From assembly GCA_016932955.1 (NCBI GenBank), contig JAFGBV010000169.1:1-5277 (forward strand): DNA of 5,277 bases, given 5' to 3'. Source of the stretch: Anaerolineales bacterium (lineage in GTDB: Bacteria; Chloroflexota; Anaerolineae; Anaerolineales; UBA4823). Positions 1 through 5,277 of this stretch are shown one piece after another; the first letter of the stretch is position 1, and every line of letters starts with the position of its first letter. The position numbers and the translations under genes were made by a program. The notes under the pieces are model-generated. The model was not told the origin of the DNA. It searched no databases and saw only the letters and a program-made list of their open reading frames with translations.

Positions 1-1
1 C

Positions 2-529
2 TTGGGCCTGTGGGGGCTCATCGACAATAAGCTGGCAGTCTATTACGGCGCGGCGGTGCTGCTGGTGGCCCTGCTGGTCATCTACCTGCTGCGCAAAGCG
101 CTCCAACCGCAGCCCATCGGGTCCAGCCTCGCCCTGCTGATCCTGTTTGCAGGCGGGCTGGTGCTGCACGGCGACTACCCCAGCCCGAAAAACCGCCTGC
201 TGGGGGGCGAAGCCAAAGAACAGGCGGTGGTCTTCCTCAGCCAGCAATTCGAAGAAGGCACACTGGTGGCCTCCAGCTCGCCGGGGCCGGTATGGATGGC
301 AAAGATGGAGGTGGCTAACCTGACCTCCACCGACGTGCCGCTCGACCGCACGCCCGAGGCTTTCGTCGAGTGGCTGGATAGCCAGCAAGTGCAAGCGGTT
401 TTCGTCGACCAGACCCTCTCCAGCAACAACCCCAAGCTGTGGGGGCTGCTCGAAGCACAGATTGGCATAGGATTGGAACGCATCTTCTCCGCTGACGAAG
501 GCGACATCCAGATTCTCCGGATCAAGTAA
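2..529 (+). CDS. C-terminal part of a membrane protein, probably a GT39-like glycosyltransferase (5' end outside window)
   Basis: The reading frame is open from the first bases and ends at TAA 527-529. The TTG at base 2 is most likely an internal Leu codon, so the gene is cut by the window edge. The visible 175 residues hold two hydrophobic helices (about residues 11-30 and 39-56). A soluble tail of about 115 residues follows, with alternating strands and helices (TLVASSSPGPVWMAK, VQAVFVDQTL, GDIQILRIK). Multi-helix membrane stretches ending in such a soluble domain, with a 'value of X may not exceed' type strand pattern around VFVD, are typical of dolichyl-phosphate-mannose-type (GT39/PMT-like) glycosyltransferases that move sugars from lipid carriers. 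The catalytic N-terminal region is not visible, so that assignment is inference; another polytopic membrane protein is possible. It is followed by a hairpin at 542-612 that may end its transcript. Confidence 0.6.
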   Translation: MGLWGLIDNKLAVYYGAAVLLVALLVIYLLRKALQPQPIGSSLALLILFAGGLVLHGDYPSPKNRLLGGEAKEQAVVFLSQQFEEGTLVASSSPGPVWMAKMEVANLTSTDVPLDRTPEAFVEWLDSQQVQAVFVDQTLSSNNPKLWGLLEAQIGIGLERIFSADEGDIQILRIK

Positions 530-541
530 GCACAAGCATTA

Positions 542-612
542 ACCGCTGAGATCGCAGAGCACGCCGAGAAACCTTAGATTAAAATCTCTGTGTGCTCTGT
601 GATCTCTGTGGT
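542..612. repeat. Long imperfect inverted repeat built from 9-nt units
   Basis: The left arm (542-569) is three 9-nt units of the form NNCGCNGAG (542-550, 551-559, 560-568) plus one base. The right arm (585-612) is three units CTCTGTGNN (586-594, 595-603, 604-612) preceded by one base. Of 28 facing positions, 23 are Watson-Crick pairs, three would be G-U in RNA and two are mismatches; the loop is 15 nt (570-584). A weak T stretch (616-621) follows, so it could terminate the upstream gene. Hairpins of this 'CGCAGAG' type recur between genes in many GC-rich environmental bacteria; I recall this as a general pattern and know no established function. Confidence 0.8.
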
Positions 613-636
613 GGGTCTTTTGTGGTTAAAAACGGA

Positions 637-650
637 TATAATCCCTATTA
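637..650 (+). promoter_or_regulatory. Candidate promoter of nfeD: TATAAT box giving a leaderless transcript
   Basis: A perfect TATAAT lies at 637-642 and the ATG of nfeD begins at 650. With the usual spacing, transcription would start at about 649-650, on the start codon itself. No purine-rich ribosome binding site lies between 620 and 650, which agrees with a leaderless message. A good TTGACA-like -35 is not visible at 17 bp (614-619 is a poor match), so the call rests on the -10 box, its spacing to ATG and the missing Shine-Dalgarno sequence. Confidence 0.5.
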
Positions 651-1963
651 TGAAACCTAAACCCATCTTCTACCTGATCCTGCTGCTCAGCCTGCTGCTC
701 AGCGCACCCTCCGCCGCCGCACAGGACGATGCTCCACTGGTGATCCTGCTCACCGCCGACGGGCCGATCACCCCCGCCATGCGCGAGTACCTGGCACGCG
801 GCATCACGCTGGCTGAAGGACAGGGCGCCGAGGCGCTCATCCTGCAGCTCAACACCCCCGGCGGCAGCGTGACCACCATGAACCAGATGGTGCAGGACAT
901 CCGCAATAGCAGTGTGCCGGTAATCGTCTATGTGACGCCGCGCGGCGGCTGGGCTGCCAGCGCCGGCGCGGTCATCACCGTCGCCGCCCACGCCTCCGCC
1001 ATGGCGCCCGAGACCACCATCGGCGCCGCCAGTCCGGTGGGCGGGCAGGGCGAGGACCTGGAGACGACCATGGAGTCGAAGGAGAAGAATGCCCTGCGCG
1101 CCACCATGCGCTCCTTTACCGAGCGCCGCGGCCCCGATGCGATGGCGCTGGCAGAGGATATGATCGAGAATGCCATGGCAGTCTATGCCGACGAGGCGCT
1201 GGAAGTAGGTCTGATCGACTTCATCGCCAAAGACCTGGACGACCTGCTGGCGCAGTTGGACGGTTTCACCGTCACCACGGACGCCGGTGAAATCACGCTG
1301 CAAACCGCCGGTGCGCGGGTCGAATCAACCAACATTGCCTTCATCGAGCAGCTCCTGCTCATCCTGACCGACCCCAACATCGTCTTCCTGCTCATCACCA
1401 TCGGCGTGCAGGCGGTGCTGATCGAGATCTCCTCGCCCGGCGGTTGGGTGGCGGGCTTCATCGGCGTGTGCTGCCTGGGGCTGGCCTCCTACGGGCTGGG
1501 CGTGCTGCCGGTCAACTGGTTTGGCATCCTCTTCCTGGGGATTGCCTTCGTGCTGTTCATCCTGGACATCAAAGCCCCCACCCACGGCGCGCTGACCGCC
1601 GCCGGCGTGGGCTCGCTCATCATCGGCGCGCTGGTGCTGTTCAACTCGCCCAGCGTGCCCAGCTTCCAGCGCGTCTCCGTGCCGCTGGTCATCGGCGCCT
1701 CCATCGGCAGCGGGCTGGTCTTCTTCACCATCCTGATGATCGCCCTGCGCGCCCAGCGCGCCCCCGTGCGCATGGGGCAGGAGAGCCTGCCGGGCAAGAC
1801 AGGTGTGGCGCGCAGTGAAATCGCTCCGCACGGCAGCGTGCAGTTGGGTGGCGAGCTATGGTCGGCCGACCTGGCGGAGGGCGAAGCACCCATCCCGCAA
1901 GGCGCGCGGGTGGAGGTGGTCAGGGCGGAGGGGGTGAGGTTGGTGGTGAGGAGGAAACAATAA
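650..1963 (+). CDS. nfeD: Long-form NfeD membrane-bound serine protease (ClpP class)
   Basis: This is a 437-aa protein of normal length for long-form NfeD. It carries a signal peptide (residues 1-24; Lys-rich start, Leu core, cleavage probably after SAAA). Residues 29-215 form the ClpP/SDH-like protease domain, with the substrate-strand motif NTPGGSV (68-74) and the catalytic Ser104 in WAASAG. Lys146 (SKEKNALR) sits 42 residues later, as in the Ser97/Lys138 dyad of Pyrococcus PH1510. Residues 232-367 are hydrophobic with about four to five membrane helices. Residues 378-434 match the C-terminal OB-fold (GKTGVA...GELWSA...V.V). The protease domain is expected outside the cytoplasmic membrane. 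Family members cleave hydrophobic segments of SPFH/stomatin partners and are linked to membrane quality control. That partner is not next door here: the downstream gene converges on this one. ATG 650 was chosen over GTG 590 because it starts a clean signal peptide and has a -10 box just upstream. Confidence 0.93.
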   Translation: MKPKPIFYLILLLSLLLSAPSAAAQDDAPLVILLTADGPITPAMREYLARGITLAEGQGAEALILQLNTPGGSVTTMNQMVQDIRNSSVPVIVYVTPRGGWAASAGAVITVAAHASAMAPETTIGAASPVGGQGEDLETTMESKEKNALRATMRSFTERRGPDAMALAEDMIENAMAVYADEALEVGLIDFIAKDLDDLLAQLDGFTVTTDAGEITLQTAGARVESTNIAFIEQLLLILTDPNIVFLLITIGVQAVLIEISSPGGWVAGFIGVCCLGLASYGLGVLPVNWFGILFLGIAFVLFILDIKAPTHGALTAAGVGSLIIGALVLFNSPSVPSFQRVSVPLVIGASIGSGLVFFTILMIALRAQRAPVRMGQESLPGKTGVARSEIAPHGSVQLGGELWSADLAEGEAPIPQGARVEVVRAEGVRLVVRRKQ

Positions 1964-1964
1964 C

Positions 1965-4900
1965 CTAAGGTGAGAAGGCGCAGCGGAAACCGAAGTTAAC
2001 AGTCGATTCTTCTGGCTGGTAGCTGAACCTCTGGTAAACCAGGGCATACTGTGACAAGTTGCTCCACGAGCCTCCACGCAACACACGGCTATCACCGGTC
2101 TCGGGGCCGGGCGGGTTTGTCCCAGGCGATTCAGTATAGTAACTTTCGCTATACCAGTCCATTACCCATTCCCAGACATTGCCGGCCATATCGTAGAGCC
2201 CATACCAGTTTGCACCGTATCTGCCGACGGGTACAGCGCTTTTCGGGTCACACTCCTTCGTTTGCGCGCCGGAGGTCGATCCAGGCTCACAATCGGCAGG
2301 ACTATCTCCCCAGGGATATTTTGCACCTTCTAATGTCCCACGAGCAGCCTTTTCCCATTCTGCCTCGGTCGGCAAACGGCCACCCAGCCATTCACAGTAA
2401 GCCCGCGCGGCATACCAGGTCACTTCGACCACCGGCAGATCCTCATAGCCGCTGTCTGGTTGCCAACTTCCATTTTTCACATGAATTTGCGCTTCTGCGT
2501 CTGTAATATCTAACCAAGGCACTCCCCCTTCATTCTGATTCCCAAACTCATTCAGGAAAGCGGCAAATTGAGCATTGGTCACCTCAGTTTTATCCATGTA
2601 AAACTCGTCCAAATAGAGTTCATGATCATCTTTGCCAGCTTCGCCCATTCGGAAAGACCCAGCCGGAATGGGCACCATGAAGGCCGTGAAGTCATAAGCA
2701 GCCTGGGTAGGAAGCGGCGAGCGGGTCGGTACGAGCGTGGGAGGCGGGGCTTCTGTGGTAGCTGGAATGGGTGTAGGAACCTCGGTAGTGGGTACAGAAG
2801 TTGACGTTTCTGTATTTGTGGGCATGATAACTTCACCAGCTGCTACCGGACGGGCACAGCGGAATCCAACTTTATAAGGTAATACATCGTTTGGTTCCCC
2901 TCGGCCACGGAGGGCGGCACGCATGGTATTTTCGTGACCGTCCCAATTGCCACCACGCTGCACACGATAATCACCCGCCCCAGGACCAGTTGGGTTCTGG
3001 GCTGTAGATTCATAATAATAGTCAGATGCATACCAGTCCATCACCCATTCTGACACGTTACCGGCCATATCCAAAACTCCGAACGGGCTGCTCCCTTGCG
3101 GATAACTACCGGAGGGAACGGTATCACCAACACAATCATTGTAGTTTGCCAGGGAGCAATTGATTCCTTCTCCCCATGGATAGGTACGACGATCTGAGTC
3201 ACGGGCCGCATACTCCCACTGCGCTTCGCTGGGCAACTGTCTCTTCGCCCAGGAGCAGTAAGCCCGTGCGCCGTACCAGGTCACCCCAGTTGCTGGGTGA
3301 TCAGCATAACCTTCTTCTACCTGCCAGACCCCATCCACCTCCAGGATATGTCCGTATTTTTTGTACGATTCGATCTTTAGCCAACCGCTTCCTCGCTCAC
3401 TCCGATTTCCCATCTCATTCAGAAAACCGGCAAACTGAGCATTGGTCACCTCGGTCTGATCCATCCAGAAAGCATCCAGTGTCATTGTATGCACAGGCAA
3501 TTCATCGGTATTCCCTGAATCAGAACCCATCGGGAAAGTGCCTGATGAAATATAGATTAGGGTCATCCCGTCGATGGGGGAAATGATGGGAGGGACAATG
3601 CCGTTAGGACCAGGAGTAACCGTCCCCAAGATTGAGGATACCTGGGTAGGTGTCCTCGTATAACTGGTGGAAAGTGCCGCTTTGCGAGCTGAAGCAGTCA
3701 TCCAAGCTGTATTTTGACTCTTCTCATCATAATTGTCTGCCAGTTTAATCAAACCGACCAGCAAGAACAGCCCTAAAATAATAAATCCCACCCTCTTCGC
3801 AATCTCTCTGTTGCGGGCAATCGTCGCATCGTCGTAGAGTCGAGGCTGGCGCTGTCCTACTTCTCCGGTAGATACGGTCCTGCCTATCTCTCCAACTTGA
3901 TCAGCCATTTCCGCGGCCTTCAAATAAGCAGGCTTCTGCTCCGCCAGCGACGGTGCCTGATCTTGAATAGCCGGGGAGACGAGCGTTTGGATGGCAGGTG
4001 TACCTACATCGGTTATCGCTACCGGGGGTTGTGCAGCAGGTTCTTTGGGCGGTTTCAGGTTGAATAACACGCCGTCTTCCGTGCGCATGAGCAGCACCGG
4101 TGTGCCCCATTCCAGCGTGTTGTTGACTGCAAGGCTGAGCGCCAGGCGGGCGCGCGAGATGGCCGCGTCCACCGGCAGTCCGGCTGCCAGGCATTTATAA
4201 AATGTTTGCGACAGCTCGATGGCAGCCTGATCAGAGATGCTGTTCTGCATGGCGATCACTGCCGGCACGCCGCGTCTCAGCAGTGTGGCCGCCGTGCTCG
4301 AGAAGACGTCTTCTTTACCGCTCTGGCCGCTTTCACACGCATTCAGGATCACCACCCGCAGGTAAGCGTGTTCTCCCAGCAGGCGCGCCAGCTGGCCGGC
4401 ATTGATATACTGCGCTCGATTGTTGGCCCCCTCAAAAGCTAAAATTCCCTCGTGCTTCTCTTCGTCATAATCCCCGTGGCCGACGAAATGGAAGATATGC
4501 CACGGTCCCCCGTTCAAGGCATCCAACAGCGACCGCCACGAGCCGTCAGCCAGCCAGGTCAGCTTTGCCAGGCCGTCCCGGACCAAAGGCTCCAGGGCTT
4601 TCTCCAGGTTGGCTTTCTCCTGCGCTACATCCAGGGGATCCAGGTCGGCAGGGCTGGAGATCATGCCCAGGACCTGCAGAGGCGGCTGGATTTCCATCGG
4701 TGTAATGATCTGACCGCAGTCCAGGTAGCGCACCACCGGTGTATGCGCCGAAAGGCTCAGGTAGTCGCCCTTATCCGGGTCGAATAAGAACTCCCAGGGC
4801 AGCCCCGCCAGCTCATCGGCCTCGATGTCCAAACGGATGCGCAGACCTTTGCCCTGAGACTGCGCCAGCGCCAGGCTGCGGTCGTAACAGCTGCGGATCT

Positions 4901-5183
4901 GCTGCGTGAACAGCGCTCGGAATAGCTTCCCTCCGAATTCGCGCACGGTCACTTCCTCGTCAGATAACTGGCGGTGGGTGCGGGCGGAGCGTAGCAGAGC
5001 GATTTGAAGCTTGTCGAGGTAGCGGCTCAGCTCATTGACGTCTTCGAATGGAAAAGCGATGCTTTCGTCGGCATCCCCGCCTATTGAATGCACCGCCACA
5101 GGATATCGCTCACCATCCCCCTTGGTGATCTCGATGCTGAAATCCAGGTATTCGTAAGTTAGTCCTGGATGATCTTCTGCCAT
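1965..5183 (-). CDS. CHAT-domain cysteine protease fused through one TM helix to two FGE-sulfatase (lectin-fold) domains
   Basis: This 1072-aa protein has no signal peptide. Residues 8-110 form the N-terminal region typical of one CHAT subfamily (EFGGKLFRALF, LPWEFLFDP at 128-136). Residues 115-377 are the caspase-like CHAT protease, with His236 in FHFVGHG and Cys283 in LNACESG, so the dyad is intact. A linker (378-460) leads to one TM helix (about 465-482) preceded by ARNREIAKR, which predicts N-inside, C-outside. FGE domain 1 spans 536-778 and FGE domain 2 spans 831-1070. Both have TEVTNAQFA, VTWY.ARAYC.W, DMAGNV.EWVMDWY, RV.RGG.W and GFRC. A Thr/Pro-rich linker (788-828) separates them. 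Neither domain has the cysteine pair of active formylglycine-generating enzyme after RGG.W (GGNWDGHENTMR, GGSWSNLSQYAL), so they are probably binding domains. ATG 5183 is supported by AGGGAG six bases upstream. The target, ligand and role are unknown; a receptor-like protease in stress, defence or programmed-death signalling is inference. Confidence 0.92.
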   Translation of the reverse strand: MAEDHPGLTYEYLDFSIEITKGDGERYPVAVHSIGGDADESIAFPFEDVNELSRYLDKLQIALLRSARTHRQLSDEEVTVREFGGKLFRALFTQQIRSCYDRSLALAQSQGKGLRIRLDIEADELAGLPWEFLFDPDKGDYLSLSAHTPVVRYLDCGQIITPMEIQPPLQVLGMISSPADLDPLDVAQEKANLEKALEPLVRDGLAKLTWLADGSWRSLLDALNGGPWHIFHFVGHGDYDEEKHEGILAFEGANNRAQYINAGQLARLLGEHAYLRVVILNACESGQSGKEDVFSSTAATLLRRGVPAVIAMQNSISDQAAIELSQTFYKCLAAGLPVDAAISRARLALSLAVNNTLEWGTPVLLMRTEDGVLFNLKPPKEPAAQPPVAITDVGTPAIQTLVSPAIQDQAPSLAEQKPAYLKAAEMADQVGEIGRTVSTGEVGQRQPRLYDDATIARNREIAKRVGFIILGLFLLVGLIKLADNYDEKSQNTAWMTASARKAALSTSYTRTPTQVSSILGTVTPGPNGIVPPIISPIDGMTLIYISSGTFPMGSDSGNTDELPVHTMTLDAFWMDQTEVTNAQFAGFLNEMGNRSERGSGWLKIESYKKYGHILEVDGVWQVEEGYADHPATGVTWYGARAYCSWAKRQLPSEAQWEYAARDSDRRTYPWGEGINCSLANYNDCVGDTVPSGSYPQGSSPFGVLDMAGNVSEWVMDWYASDYYYESTAQNPTGPGAGDYRVQRGGNWDGHENTMRAALRGRGEPNDVLPYKVGFRCARPVAAGEVIMPTNTETSTSVPTTEVPTPIPATTEAPPPTLVPTRSPLPTQAAYDFTAFMVPIPAGSFRMGEAGKDDHELYLDEFYMDKTEVTNAQFAAFLNEFGNQNEGGVPWLDITDAEAQIHVKNGSWQPDSGYEDLPVVEVTWYAARAYCEWLGGRLPTEAEWEKAARGTLEGAKYPWGDSPADCEPGSTSGAQTKECDPKSAVPVGRYGANWYGLYDMAGNVWEWVMDWYSESYYTESPGTNPPGPETGDSRVLRGGSWSNLSQYALVYQRFSYQPEESTVNFGFRCAFSP
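1974..3578 (-). repeat. Internal tandem duplication of the FGE-sulfatase domain coding region
   Basis: Two related stretches code for FGE domain 2 (about 1974-2693) and FGE domain 1 (about 2850-3578). Matching motifs are offset by about 879 nt: MAGNV is at residues 706-710 and 999-1003. TEVTNAQFA.FLNE.GN is almost identical in both. The DNA is visibly similar over short blocks, such as the one around 2158-2201 versus 3038-3081, but it is diverged between them. This points to an old duplication rather than a recent one. The Thr/Pro-rich linker lies between the copies at about 2700-2822. Confidence 0.85.
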
Positions 5184-5189
5184 GGAAGA

Positions 5190-5195
5190 CTCCCT
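5190..5195 (-). promoter_or_regulatory. Ribosome binding site of the CHAT-FGE gene
   Basis: Read on the minus strand, AGGGAG lies six bases before the ATG at 5183-5181. This is a good Shine-Dalgarno match at normal spacing and fixes the start codon. It contrasts with nfeD, which has no such site. Confidence 0.7.
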
Positions 5196-5248
5196 ATCAA
5201 ATACCCTTACAGATATAGATACTGCTTCTTCTACATACCTTTAAATTC

Positions 5249-5257
5249 ATTGTAGCA
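5249..5257 (-). promoter_or_regulatory. Candidate extended -10 promoter of the CHAT-FGE gene
   Basis: On the minus strand the bases read TGCTACAAT, an extended -10 element (TGN plus a one-mismatch TATAAT). A start of transcription near 5242 would give a leader of about 58 nt. The -35 position falls at the very edge of the window (5272-5277, TAATTA) and is a poor match. The whole stretch 5240-5277 is AT-rich, which might act as an UP-like element. Alternative AT-rich hexamers nearby make this tentative. Confidence 0.35.
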
Positions 5258-5277
5258 TATATTAAATTTATTAATTA

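Noticed and set aside
542..612. CRISPR array
   Set aside because: The 9-nt units have no spacers and are arranged as facing arms of a hairpin, not as direct repeats of 25-40 bases.
590..649. GTG start at 590 extending NfeD by 20 residues
   Set aside because: The extension lies over the right arm of the hairpin and the TATAAT box, and would place non-signal residues before a clean signal peptide that begins at ATG 650.
626..1831. Long minus-strand frames of 225 and 168 codons inside nfeD
   Set aside because: Their predicted proteins are low-complexity His/Gly/Asp/Gln-rich strings typical of the complement of GC-rich coding DNA, and they lie opposite a gene with intact catalytic motifs.
2031..2042. 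Small palindrome CTGGT-AA-ACCAG near the convergent stops as a terminator
   Set aside because: The loop is only two bases, there is no T run, and it lies within the coding sequence of FGE domain 2 (LVYQR region).
1965..3578. Annotation as an active sulfatase-activating (formylglycine-generating) enzyme
   Set aside because: Both domains lack the cysteine pair needed for the reaction, and no sulfatase gene is in the window.
2051..4787. Plus-strand frames opposite the CHAT-FGE gene (for example 2051-2506, 3176-3586, 4452-4787)
   Set aside because: None has a recognisable domain or ribosome binding site, and all lie opposite well-conserved CHAT or FGE motifs.
4055..4916. Metacaspase/caspase p20 domain instead of CHAT
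   Set aside because: The surrounding motifs (LPWEFLFDP, PVVRYL, FHFVGHG, LNACESG, EWGTPVLLM) match the CHAT family in order and spacing.

Overview
The window looks like chromosomal DNA of a GC-rich, probably Chloroflexota (Anaerolineae-like) bacterium. This assignment is inference. It rests on the CHAT protease subtype, the Thr/Pro-rich extracytoplasmic linkers, and an intergenic hairpin built from 9-nt 'CGCAGAG'-type units, as commonly seen in such genomes. No rRNA, tRNA or phylogenetic marker is present to confirm it.

Layout: (1) Bases 2-529, plus strand: the 3' end of a membrane protein gene whose 5' part lies outside the window. It encodes two transmembrane helices and a soluble C-terminal tail, like the end of a GT39-type glycosyltransferase. 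(2) Bases 530-649: a short intergenic region with a long imperfect hairpin (542-612) of three 9-nt units per arm. It is followed by a perfect TATAAT box (637-642) so close to the next ATG that a leaderless mRNA is likely. (3) Bases 650-1963, plus strand: a full-length, long-form NfeD membrane serine protease. It has a signal peptide, a ClpP-like Ser/Lys protease domain, a membrane region and a C-terminal OB-fold. (4) Bases 1965-5183, minus strand: one large gene converging on nfeD, with a single base between the stop codons. It encodes a 1072-aa fusion of a CHAT cysteine protease, one transmembrane helix and two tandem FGE-sulfatase/SUMF1-type (C-type-lectin fold) domains. (5) Bases 5184-5277: its ribosome binding site and an AT-rich leader/promoter region.

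The most interesting object is the CHAT-TM-FGE-FGE protein. Charge distribution and the Thr/Pro-rich linkers suggest that the protease (His236/Cys283 intact) is cytoplasmic and both lectin-fold domains are outside. Both FGE domains lack the cysteine pair needed for formylglycine generation, so they are more likely recognition modules than enzymes. This is the layout of a one-piece transmembrane receptor-protease: outside ligand binding could gate an inside caspase-like protease. The C-terminal end of the second FGE domain is also where diversity-generating retroelements act in related proteins, but no reverse transcriptase or template repeat is in the window. The three genes show no evidence of working together: NfeD faces the other way and its usual stomatin/SPFH partner is not adjacent.
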